Assembly (NCBI RefSeq): GCF_900105325.1
Contig: NZ_FNSU01000003.1
Coordinates: forward strand, 434,001-498,000
Direction of reading: 5' to 3'
Source of the DNA: Pseudomonas marginalis
Lineage (GTDB): Bacteria; Pseudomonadota; Gammaproteobacteria; Pseudomonadales; Pseudomonadaceae
DNA: 64,000 nucleotides
A program made the position numbers and the translations under genes. Below the pieces are notes generated by a model. That model did not search any database, was not told the DNA's origin, and saw only the letters and a list, made by a program, of their open reading frames with translations. The stretch's first letter is position 1. Each line of letters begins with the position of its first letter. Positions 1 to 7,514 of the stretch are shown here, one piece after another.

Positions 1-535
1 CGTCGAACGGGAATGGGAATGGTCCGGCGGAGCCGGCGCGCGCGGCGTATTCGCGCTGGGCCTCGCTGACCATGTGGTACTGCTGGCCGGTTTTTTTCGA
101 CAGCCAGGCCACATAGTGCTTGATGTCGTCCATGTCCATGCACACCGCCGGCTGGCGCGGGCCCTGGGGATAGCGTGGCTTGCTGGCGATGCATTCGCGG
201 CCGGGGCGGGTGTCGCCGTCGGCGATCTTCACGCCGGTCTGGCGGATATAGCTGTCCCATTCGCCGGCGGTGATGTGGAAGCGGCTCATGGCGAACGGCT
301 TGGCGAAGGTCACGTCATGCATCGGGCCTTCGTCCGGCTCACGGCCGACTTCGTCTTCCGGCGTCCCCATGGTGAAGGTGCCGGCGGGCAGTACCACCAT
401 TTCCGGACAGTCCTTGCAGTCCTTGAACACTTTGCCCGGTTGCGGCGTGGCAGCCTGGGCCAGGCCCGGCAGCAGCGCGCCGCACAGGGCGGTCAGTGCC
501 AGGGTCGTCAGGGGGTTGAGTCGCAGTGGCGTCAT
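1..535 (-). CDS. pvdO: PvdO, pyoverdine maturation protein (FGE-sulfatase fold), C-terminus outside window
   Basis: Periplasmic protein of the formylglycine-generating-enzyme (SUMF1) fold. PvdO is known to be needed for the last oxidation in chromophore formation, dihydropyoverdine to pyoverdine. About 178 residues are visible. A signal peptide ends near LAQAA, followed by KDCKDCPEM, then VVLPAGTFTMGTPEDE, the classic start of the FGE domain, and WLSKKTGQQYHMVSEAQREYAARAG. The ATG at 533-535 lies 32 bases after the pvdN stop, so pvdM-pvdN-pvdO look co-transcribed. The gene runs off the left edge, so its full length and active-site residues cannot be judged. The family call is firm; the specific name rests on the neighbours. 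Confidence 0.9.
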   Translation of the reverse strand, partial: MTPLRLNPLTTLALTALCGALLPGLAQAATPQPGKVFKDCKDCPEMVVLPAGTFTMGTPEDEVGREPDEGPMHDVTFAKPFAMSRFHITAGEWDSYIRQTGVKIADGDTRPGRECIASKPRYPQGPRQPAVCMDMDDIKHYVAWLSKKTGQQYHMVSEAQREYAARAGSAGPFPFPFD

Positions 536-567
536 AGGGGCCTCTCGTGCAAAGGGAAAAAGGCGCG

Positions 568-1839
568 TCACAACCGCTGGCTGAGCAGGGTCATGAAACG
601 CTGGATTTCGTCGGAGTTGTTGAGCAGGCCGGGCGCCGTGCGGATCACCGGGCCGACGTCGCGGTCCACCGCGTCGATCACCACGCGGTTCTTCTGCATG
701 TAGGCTGCCACCCGATCACTGTCCTGGCCCTTGACCCGGAAGAAGGTAAAGCCGGCAGACAGTTCTGGGCTGCGCGGCGTGACCAGTTCGATCTGCGGGT
801 GCGCCAGCAATTGCTCCTTGAGTTCGGCGTTCAGTCCATGGATGCGCGCCTGGACCGGCGCCTTGCCCAGTTGCAGGTGCAGCTTGAAGGCCTCATCCGC
901 CGCCCAGCGATGCTCGAAAGCGTGATAGCCGCCGGGGGTCATGATGGTGGCGAAGTCCTTGTCTTCGGAGAAGGTCGGCACCATGGGCGTGACGTAGGTG
1001 TTTTCAGGGGTGCGCGCACACACCAGCCCGGTACCGCGCGGACCGAACATCCATTTATGGGTGCCGGCGATAAAGAAGTCGCAATGCATGTCTGGGAAGT
1101 CGAGGTTTTCCACGCCGAAACCATGCACGCCATCCACCACATAGAGGAGGCGGTCCTTGTCATCGCGGTTGCGGTTGTGCGCCGCCACCAGCTTGCCGAT
1201 CTCGCCGATGGGCAGTTTTACGCCGCTGCCGGACTGTACCCAGGTCATGCCCAGCACTCGGGTGTTGGGGCGGATATTACGCTGGATATTGGCCAGCACC
1301 TCGTCGGCAGAAACCTGGCTGGCCCGCTCGAACAGCTTGATCCGGCGAACCTGGGTGCCTTCCTTGAGCACGCGAAAATCCAGCACGTTCTGGGTCGCGT
1401 AATGCTCATGCACGGTGGTGAGGATTTCCTGGTCCGGGCGCACCTTGATGCCGCCATAGATCATCGCCAGGCCTTCGGAGGTGCTGCCGGTCAGGGCGAT
1501 CTGCGCCGGGGTGGCCTTGAGGTAGCGGCCGGCCCATTCGCGTACCTGGCCTTCGCGCTTCCAGGTTTCCTCCAGGTCCCAGTCCATGGCGAGCCCTGGG
1601 TTGCGGTCGATCTGGGCGCGGTAACGCTCGATGGCCTCGCGTACCGGCCTGGGGTGCGAGGCCACCAGGAAGTTGGAGAAGTGCAGGTAATCGGGGTCCT
1701 GGTTGAACAGCTGCTTGAACCCCGTCCATGGGGCATCCGTGGTGGTGGCAGCCAGTGCCTGCGGGATGAGTGCAGCGCCCAATGGCAGGCTGGCGGCGAA
1801 TACCCCGGCCTGCTTGAGAAACGTACGGCGGTCAGTCAT
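568..1839 (-). CDS. pvdN: PvdN, Tat-exported PLP-dependent enzyme of pyoverdine side-chain modification
   Basis: Class V aminotransferase-like protein of 423 residues. In Pseudomonas PvdN works in the periplasm and converts the glutamate side chain of ferribactin/pyoverdine to succinamide. The N-terminus DRRTFLKQAGVFAASLPLGA is a twin-arginine signal, so the protein is folded with PLP before export. The PLP lysine is probably in AGTHKWMFGPRGTG, and the aspartate that pairs with the pyridine nitrogen in YVVDGVHGFG. It starts 18 bases after the pvdM stop and ends 32 bases before pvdO. Length is normal and no defect is seen. Confidence 0.94.
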   Translation of the reverse strand: MTDRRTFLKQAGVFAASLPLGAALIPQALAATTTDAPWTGFKQLFNQDPDYLHFSNFLVASHPRPVREAIERYRAQIDRNPGLAMDWDLEETWKREGQVREWAGRYLKATPAQIALTGSTSEGLAMIYGGIKVRPDQEILTTVHEHYATQNVLDFRVLKEGTQVRRIKLFERASQVSADEVLANIQRNIRPNTRVLGMTWVQSGSGVKLPIGEIGKLVAAHNRNRDDKDRLLYVVDGVHGFGVENLDFPDMHCDFFIAGTHKWMFGPRGTGLVCARTPENTYVTPMVPTFSEDKDFATIMTPGGYHAFEHRWAADEAFKLHLQLGKAPVQARIHGLNAELKEQLLAHPQIELVTPRSPELSAGFTFFRVKGQDSDRVAAYMQKNRVVIDAVDRDVGPVIRTAPGLLNNSDEIQRFMTLLSQRL

Positions 1840-1857
1840 GGACTTGCTTCTAGGTGA

Positions 1858-3207
1858 TTAGCGGTTGGCCAAGGGTTTGGCGGCTTTTTGTACCTGGTCC
1901 CAGACCCGCAGGAAGTTACCTCCCCACAGCTTGGCGATGTCGGCTTCGGAGTAGCCGCGCTGGATCAGTTCGGCGGTGACGTTGCGGATTTCGCCGACGT
2001 TGTTCCAGCCGTCGATGCCGCCGCCGTCGTTGAAGTCCGAAGCGATGCCGACGTGATCGATCCCGATCTTGCGCACGGTGTAGTCGACGGCGTCGCCCCA
2101 GTCCTTGAGCGTGGCCTTGGGTTCCTCCTCAAGAATCCCGTACAGCCCTTGGGCGTACTGGCCGAACTTCTGCTCCGGCCATGCCGCGATGATCGCGTCC
2201 CCCGGCATCAGGGCCATGGCCAGGTTGGGCAGCGGCGGCAGGTCGAAACGCGCGCGCAGGGTGTTGAGTTTGTCCTGGGTCGGCTGGCTCAGGGGGCGTA
2301 TGTAGGCCGGGAAGCCCACCACCTGCACCACGCCGCCGCTGTTCTTGATCAGTTGCAGTTCCTTGTCGCTGAGGTTGCGCGGGATGTCTACCGACGCGCG
2401 CGGTGCCGAGTGGGACGCCACCATCGGCGTGCGACTCAGTTGCGCGACTTGCTCCAATGCCTTGGTCGACATCTGCGACACGTCAATGATCACCCCCAGG
2501 TCATTGAGGCGCTGCACCGCTTGCTTGCCGATGTCCGACAGGCCTTCGAGCGCATCGACGGAATCATTGAAAAACGGCAGTGGGCGCGATGAGTCGGACC
2601 AAGCGTTATTGCCGATATAACTGAAACCGAACATGCGCATGCCCCGGGCGGCCCACAGGTCCAGCTGATTCAGGTCATTGCCCAGCGGGTAGGCGTTGAG
2701 CATGCTGATAAAGATCGCGAACTTGCCTTCGCCATGCAGGCGTCGAAAGTCATCCGGGGTATAGGCGATGCCGACTTGATTGGGAAAGTCACGCACCATG
2801 CCGGAGATGATCTTGTAGCGCACCTCCTGCTCGTGGCGGGCTTCCTCGACAAAGCCGTCAGTAGGCTTGTGCGGGGCGTTGGGGCCATTCCAGATTTCCG
2901 GCCAGCCGAAGATCGTCAGGGCTGCGCCGGACAAGCGCCCGCGTGCCGCCTTGGCCAGGTCGAACTGGCCGCTGCCGTCCTTGTCCGCCTCGTTGCCGGC
3001 GGTGCCAAAATCCATGGGAACGGTGATATGGCTGTCGAACGACAGCAAGCGGTCCTGCAGTTCATTGGCCTGCTTGATCACGGCCAATGGGTAGCCGGCA
3101 TTGCCCTTGAACCAATGATCCCAGGCCAGGAAGCCTGCGCCGGCACCGATGGCCAGTGCCAGCGGCAAGCCGATGTACAGCGCCTTTTTCGAACGTGGTT
3201 TTGTCAT
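1858..3207 (-). CDS. pvdM: PvdM, membrane-anchored dipeptidase-family protein of pyoverdine maturation
   Basis: Renal-dipeptidase (peptidase M19) family protein of 449 residues. PvdM acts in periplasmic pyoverdine maturation and is reported to help PvdP oxidise ferribactin rather than to cleave peptides. The N-terminus KKALYIGLPLALAIGAGAGF is an uncleaved anchor or signal. The family motif appears as LLSFDSHITVPMDF, and later as PMVASHSAPR and GIDHVGIASDFNDGGG, which carry the usual metal-site His and Asp residues. An ATG six bases upstream (3213) is possible, but the GAG spacing favours 3207. It is first in the minus-strand operon behind a PvdS-type promoter. Confidence 0.93.
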   Translation of the reverse strand: MTKPRSKKALYIGLPLALAIGAGAGFLAWDHWFKGNAGYPLAVIKQANELQDRLLSFDSHITVPMDFGTAGNEADKDGSGQFDLAKAARGRLSGAALTIFGWPEIWNGPNAPHKPTDGFVEEARHEQEVRYKIISGMVRDFPNQVGIAYTPDDFRRLHGEGKFAIFISMLNAYPLGNDLNQLDLWAARGMRMFGFSYIGNNAWSDSSRPLPFFNDSVDALEGLSDIGKQAVQRLNDLGVIIDVSQMSTKALEQVAQLSRTPMVASHSAPRASVDIPRNLSDKELQLIKNSGGVVQVVGFPAYIRPLSQPTQDKLNTLRARFDLPPLPNLAMALMPGDAIIAAWPEQKFGQYAQGLYGILEEEPKATLKDWGDAVDYTVRKIGIDHVGIASDFNDGGGIDGWNNVGEIRNVTAELIQRGYSEADIAKLWGGNFLRVWDQVQKAAKPLANR

Positions 3208-3248
3208 TGCCATCTCAGTCAGTTGAGGCCTTCGCTATCAGGGAAGAA

Positions 3249-3271
3249 CGAGTGGTGCGCGGAGAAATTTA
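3249..3271 (-). promoter_or_regulatory. PvdS (iron-starvation sigma) promoter for pvdMNO
   Basis: Read on the minus strand this is CCTAAAT (core TAAAT at plus 3267-3271), exactly 16 bases, then CGT (plus 3248-3250). TAAAT-N16-CGT is the iron-starvation box recognised by the ECF sigma factor PvdS. It lies about 40 bases before the pvdM start and faces it. Confidence 0.8.
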
Positions 3272-3290
3272 GGCGGCACGGGCAGGGCGG

Positions 3291-3314
3291 TAAATTTCCC
3301 CGGCCTGCAAACGT
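3291..3314 (+). promoter_or_regulatory. PvdS (iron-starvation sigma) promoter for pvdP
   Basis: TAAAT at 3291-3295, 16 bases, then CGT at 3312-3314, on the plus strand. This repeats the exact spacing of the box facing pvdM, so the 140-base gap holds two back-to-back PvdS promoters and both arms should be induced together in iron limitation. The ATG of pvdP is 36 bases beyond the CGT. Confidence 0.8.
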
Positions 3315-3349
3315 TCTAGCTCTGATAAAGCCGTTTCCTAAGGTAGACA

Positions 3350-4981
3350 ATGACCATCTCTCGACGTGGGTTCATCGCAGGCCTGGCGCTGACCGGCGCG
3401 GCTGTGCCTGCCGCCTTCTATGCCCATCGCGAGTTGACGCGCGAAGAAGAATTGCCCATCACTCCCGGCGAAGCCACCGTGGACCTGGCCGACACCGCCG
3501 GGCAGCACCTGGCCAACACCTTGCGCGGGGTGTGGAGCCTGCGCCTGGAAGGCCGCGACGCCGGCCTCAAGGGCCTGCCGCTGCAAGGCCTGGAACTGCT
3601 GCTCGACATCGCCCCCCGTGGCCGTGGCCTGCGCGGCTACCTGGACACCGCTGCCAACCTGCGCGGCGAAGGCGAACCGCGCTACCGCGTGCTCGGTGAC
3701 CTGCTGACGGGCGAGGGCGCCTTGCTCTACTGGCGCCTGATCGACCGCGATGCCCTCGACGGCAGGCCCGCCTATGAGTTCAAGATGACCCTCGATGAAG
3801 TCTGGGCCGACTTCGCCAACGCCGGCAGCGGCACCCTCAGCGGGCACATCCTCGACCTGGATCGGCCCCTGGCCTTGACCGAACGTGACAACCGCTTTAT
3901 CGCCCACAAACAGCTGTTTCCCGAAGCCCGCCAACGCATCGGCCTTAACCCGACCCTGCTGGCCTGGCTGATTGCTCCGGAGCACCGCCTGTTTCACCAG
4001 CTGTGGCACGCCACCCGTGACCAATGGCACAAACTCTCCGAAGAAAAACGCGACGCCCTGCGCGGCATCGGCTGGCAACCCGGCCCGCGCGGCAAGGAGC
4101 GTGACGCCCGTGGCAAACACAAAGACCGCAACGGCTCGGGCATCGATTTCTTCTTCATGCACCGGCATATGCTCGGCACCGCGCGTTCCATGCAGGATCT
4201 GCCCTCGTGGCCTGTATTCCCCGAACCGCAACCGGCGCTGGAGCGCGACCGCTTGGGTTTCCTGCGTTACTTCGACAACCACGACGGCTTCGCGCTGCCG
4301 CCCACCTGGTCAGCCCCGGACGACAGCGAATACACCCAGTGGGTCAGCGACATCAAGGCCGCCGAGACCTACCACAGCAACTTCCAGGTCTGGGAATCGC
4401 AGTACCGCGACCCGCGCTACCTGGCCAAACTGACCTTGGGCCAACTCGGCTCCGAAATGGAACTGGGCCTGCACGACTGGCTGCACATGCGCTGGGCCTC
4501 GGTGCCCCGCGACCCGTCCAACGGCGCGCCGGTACCCTTGGCCCGCGACCCGGCAGACTTTGCCCCTCGCTGGTACGCGGCAGAAAACGACTTCCTCGGC
4601 GACCCGTTTTCATCCCATGTAAACCCGGTGTTCTGGCACTTCCACGGCTGGATCGACGACCGTATCGAAGACTGGTACCGCGCCCACGAACGCTTCAACC
4701 CCGGCGAAGTCAGACGCCTGGACGTCAACGGCGTGGCCTGGTTCGCAGCGGGACGCTGGGTCGAAGTCGGCGACCCGTGGCTGGGCCCGGACACCCACGG
4801 TTGCAGCACCACCCCGGGGTTGCAGATGGGCCGGTCGATGGAGATGGACCCGGAGACCATGAAGCTCGCCTTGCGCATTACCTTTGGCGAGGACGAGCAC
4901 CTGTTGCAGGGCCTGTTCAAGCGCGTGCCGAAGCGGCCTTGGTATGCGCGGCATTTGAAGGTGAAGGCGCGAGAGGCTTGA
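3350..4981 (+). CDS. pvdP: PvdP, periplasmic tyrosinase of pyoverdine chromophore formation
   Basis: Tat-exported copper tyrosinase of 543 residues that oxidises and cyclises the D-Tyr/Dab unit of ferribactin to the dihydroquinoline chromophore. The N-terminus TISRRGFIAGLALTGAAVPA is a twin-arginine signal. Histidine-rich segments that fit the two copper sites include EHRLFHQLWHATRDQWH, LHDWLHMRW and NPVFWHFHGWIDD. The start has a PvdS-type promoter upstream and is divergent from pvdM. The 3' end overlaps the convergent methionine gamma-lyase gene by 65 bases. Length and motifs are normal for PvdP. Confidence 0.94.
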   Translation: MTISRRGFIAGLALTGAAVPAAFYAHRELTREEELPITPGEATVDLADTAGQHLANTLRGVWSLRLEGRDAGLKGLPLQGLELLLDIAPRGRGLRGYLDTAANLRGEGEPRYRVLGDLLTGEGALLYWRLIDRDALDGRPAYEFKMTLDEVWADFANAGSGTLSGHILDLDRPLALTERDNRFIAHKQLFPEARQRIGLNPTLLAWLIAPEHRLFHQLWHATRDQWHKLSEEKRDALRGIGWQPGPRGKERDARGKHKDRNGSGIDFFFMHRHMLGTARSMQDLPSWPVFPEPQPALERDRLGFLRYFDNHDGFALPPTWSAPDDSEYTQWVSDIKAAETYHSNFQVWESQYRDPRYLAKLTLGQLGSEMELGLHDWLHMRWASVPRDPSNGAPVPLARDPADFAPRWYAAENDFLGDPFSSHVNPVFWHFHGWIDDRIEDWYRAHERFNPGEVRRLDVNGVAWFAAGRWVEVGDPWLGPDTHGCSTTPGLQMGRSMEMDPETMKLALRITFGEDEHLLQGLFKRVPKRPWYARHLKVKAREA

Positions 4982-6200
4982 GCGTTTGGCGCGGCACGGC
5001 GCGGGTGCACTTGGCCAACGCTTGCTGCACGTCCGCCAACAGGTCGGCGACGTCCTCAAGCCCCACCGATAAACGCACCAGGCCTTCGCTGATACCGTGA
5101 TGCGCGCGTTCTTCAGGGGTGTAGGTGCTATGGGTCATGCTCGCCGGGTGCTGGGCCAGTGACTCGGCGTCGCCCAGGCTGACCGCGCGGGTGAACAGCT
5201 TGAGGGCATTCATGAAGCGTCGTCCGCTGTCGATCCCGCCCTTGAGTTCGAAGGCGATCATGCCGCCGGCCTGGCTCATCTGCCGCGCCGCCAATGCGTA
5301 TTGCGCGAAGCTGCGCAGCCCCGGATACGTCACCCACTCCACGGCGGGATGCGCCTGCAAGGCTTCGGCCACGGCCTGGGCGTTGCTGCAATGGCGGTCC
5401 ATGCGCAGGGCCAACGTCTTCAGGCCGCGCATCAACAGGGAGGCGTCCTGGGGCGACATCACCGCGCCGGTCAAGTCCTTGAGGCCTTGCAGGCGAATGC
5501 GCTGGGCCAGGGCCTGGTTGCTCACGGCAATGCCGGCGGTGATGTCGCCATGGCCGCTGAGGTACTTGGTGGCCGAGTGCACCACCACATCGGCGCCCAG
5601 TTCCAGGGGCCGTTGCAGGTACGGCGTGCAGTAGGTGTTATCCACCACCACGGTCACGTTCGGCTGTTGATGGGCGAGGGCGGCCACGGCGGCGATGTCC
5701 ACCAGTTGCAGGGTGGGATTGGCCGGGGTTTCGCAGTAGACCATGCGGGTGGCGGGGCTGAGTGCCGCTTGCAGGGCCGCCAGGTCGGTGAGGTCCACGT
5801 GACGCACCTTGATGCCGAATTCGCCGATACCGTGATGCAGCAGGGCGAAGGTGCAGCCGTAGAGCGTCTGGCTGACGATCACCTCATCGCCTGGGCGCAG
5901 CAGGGTCCAGAACGTCGCGGCAATCGCGCCCATGCCCGAACTGAACGCCACCGCCGCTTCGCCGTTTTCCAGGCTGGCCATGCGGGACTCCAGCAGCGCC
6001 AGGGTCGGGTTGGAAATGCGCGTATAGAAATGGCCGCCGGCCTCACCGGCAAAACAGGCGGCGCCGTATTCGGCAGTGGGAAAGGCAAACGTGGCCGACA
6101 GGTAGATCGGCGGCACGAGTGCGCCGTGGTGGTCCTTGGGGTCGTAGCCGTGGTGGATGGCACGGGTGGAAAAGCCGAATGCATTGTGTTTAGTGTTCAT
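4917..6200 (-). CDS. Methionine gamma-lyase (Cys/Met-metabolism PLP enzyme)
   Basis: PLP enzyme of the cystathionine gamma-synthase family, 427 residues, most like L-methionine gamma-lyase, which gives methanethiol, 2-oxobutyrate and ammonia. Visible motifs are YTRISNPTLALLESRMA, the PLP region SGMGAIAATFW, and the Schiff-base lysine in VVVHSATKYLSGHGD. The conserved fold finishes near VADLLADVQQALAK; about 29 further basic, alanine-rich residues follow and lie in the DNA shared with pvdP. O-acetylhomoserine sulfhydrylase is the alternative, but the divergent Lrp-type regulator is the usual partner of a methionine lyase. It is probably induced by methionine through that regulator. Confidence 0.85.
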   Translation of the reverse strand: MNTKHNAFGFSTRAIHHGYDPKDHHGALVPPIYLSATFAFPTAEYGAACFAGEAGGHFYTRISNPTLALLESRMASLENGEAAVAFSSGMGAIAATFWTLLRPGDEVIVSQTLYGCTFALLHHGIGEFGIKVRHVDLTDLAALQAALSPATRMVYCETPANPTLQLVDIAAVAALAHQQPNVTVVVDNTYCTPYLQRPLELGADVVVHSATKYLSGHGDITAGIAVSNQALAQRIRLQGLKDLTGAVMSPQDASLLMRGLKTLALRMDRHCSNAQAVAEALQAHPAVEWVTYPGLRSFAQYALAARQMSQAGGMIAFELKGGIDSGRRFMNALKLFTRAVSLGDAESLAQHPASMTHSTYTPEERAHHGISEGLVRLSVGLEDVADLLADVQQALAKCTRAVPRQTLKPLAPSPSNAAHTKAASARA

Positions 6201-6323
6201 GTCGGGCGCTCCTTATTTCCTACAATGCTATGCTTATAACTACGGCTGGATTTTCCAAACTTTGCCGAGAAATCCCTTGTCCTGGGATGAAAACTCGCTA
6301 AAAACAATAAACAGAGGCACGTC

Positions 6324-6794
6324 ATGCCCATCACGCTGGATCGCACCGACAAAGCGTTATTAAACGCCCTGCAAGGCAATGCCCGTTTAACCGTGGCCGA
6401 GCTGGCCGAGCGCGTGTCCCTGACCACTTCACCGTGCTGGCGACGGGTCAGGAACCTGGAGGAAAGCGGGGTGATCAGCGGCTACCAGGCGATCCTCTCG
6501 CCCAAGGCGCTGGGGTATGGGGTGACGGCGTTTGTCAGCATCATGATGGAGAGCCACACCCAGGAAATCGCCCGGGCGTTCGAGCAACGCCTGTTGGATA
6601 TTCCGGAAATCGTGGCCTGTCATAACGTATCGGGGCGCTATGACTTTCTGCTGGAAGTGGTGGCGAAGGACCTGGAGTCGTTCGGCGAGTTTGCGCGGGA
6701 GGTGTTGCAGACGCTGCCGTGCGTCAAGGAGATTTATTCGAGTTTTTCCTATAAGTCGGTGCGACCGTTGCGGGTGATTCCATTACCAGGTTGA
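6324..6794 (+). CDS. Lrp/AsnC-family transcriptional regulator
   Basis: 156-residue Lrp/AsnC regulator. The N-terminal winged helix-turn-helix covers roughly residues 5-60 (TVAELAERVSLTTSPCWRRV). The C-terminal RAM ligand domain includes YGVTAFVSIMM and VSGRYDFLLEVVAKDLESF. It is transcribed divergently from the methionine gamma-lyase gene across 123 bases, a standard arrangement in which the regulator senses the amino acid and activates the lyase. The intergenic gap is AT-rich (for example near 6228-6245), as expected for Lrp-type binding. The start is the ATG after AGAGG. Confidence 0.9.
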   Translation: MPITLDRTDKALLNALQGNARLTVAELAERVSLTTSPCWRRVRNLEESGVISGYQAILSPKALGYGVTAFVSIMMESHTQEIARAFEQRLLDIPEIVACHNVSGRYDFLLEVVAKDLESFGEFAREVLQTLPCVKEIYSSFSYKSVRPLRVIPLPG

Positions 6795-6894
6795 TCGCAC
6801 CATTGGTCACCTGTTCTTCCTCGTAATTGGCTATTTCTCCCGTATGGCCCGGTGGCTAACCTAGCCACCACTTCCCACCGTTCCGGAGTTCCGC

Positions 6895-7332
6895 ATGCAA
6901 GCCCGTACCGATTTCTACACCGCTTCCCCAGACGCCATGAAAGCCATGCTCGCCCTGGAAGCCGCCGTCGGCAAACTCTCCATCGAGCTGCCACTGCTGG
7001 AACTGATACGCCTGCGTGTGTCGCAGATCAACGGCTGTGCGTTCTGCCTGGACATGCACACCGCCGATGCCCGCAAGGGCGGCGAGACCGAGCGTCGCCT
7101 GTACACCCTGTCGGCCTGGCGCGAAACGCCGTTCTTCACCCCGCGTGAGCGCGCGGCATTGGCCTGGACCGAGAGCCTGACGCTGCTGAGCCAGACCCAC
7201 GCGCCGGACGCAGACTTCACGGCGCTCGCCGCCGAGTTCAGCCCCCAGGAGCAAGTCGACCTGAGCGTGGCCATCGCCACCATCAACAGCTGGAATCGCC
7301 TCGCGGTAGGGTTTCGCAAGATGCCTAAATAA
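6895..7332 (+). CDS. AhpD-like carboxymuconolactone decarboxylase family protein
   Basis: 145-residue all-helical protein of the AhpD/CMD superfamily. The redox motif is seen in QINGCAFCLDMHTADARKGG (CxxC with a following His), the pattern of AhpD-type alkylhydroperoxidase subunits that use a cysteine pair for peroxide or disulfide reduction. The C-terminal INSWNRLAVGFR is also typical. It stands alone, with its own start after a GGAG-like site, downstream of the Lrp gene on the same strand but about 100 bases away. The physiological substrate cannot be told from sequence. Confidence 0.85.
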   Translation: MQARTDFYTASPDAMKAMLALEAAVGKLSIELPLLELIRLRVSQINGCAFCLDMHTADARKGGETERRLYTLSAWRETPFFTPRERAALAWTESLTLLSQTHAPDADFTALAAEFSPQEQVDLSVAIATINSWNRLAVGFRKMPK

Positions 7333-7354
7333 GAAAGGTTGAAGACGGCTCTTT

Positions 7355-7504
7355 TGTGGTGAGCGGGCTTGTCCCGCGCTGGGCTGCGCAGCAGCCCCAA
7401 AACCAGGCGCAGAGGAGTGCCTGATATACCCCATTCGTCTTCATCAGGGGCGCTTCGCACCCCAACGCGGGCGGTGCGACGATTCGCCAAGCCCGCTCGC
7501 CACA
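7355..7504. repeat. Dispersed ~150-bp palindromic intergenic repeat, copy A
   Basis: Begins TGTGGTGAGCGGGCTTG and ends with its inverse CAAGCCCGCTCGCCACA. Inside lie CTGGGCTGCGCAGCAG and CCAAAACCAGGC, and near the end GGGCGGTGCGACGATTCG. Two more copies occur in this window (22733-22897 and 53171-53303). It fills the gap between two convergent genes. It fits the Pseudomonas REPIN class (inverted REP pairs), which is non-autonomous. Confidence 0.85.
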
Positions 7505-7514
7505 GCAGTAAGTG

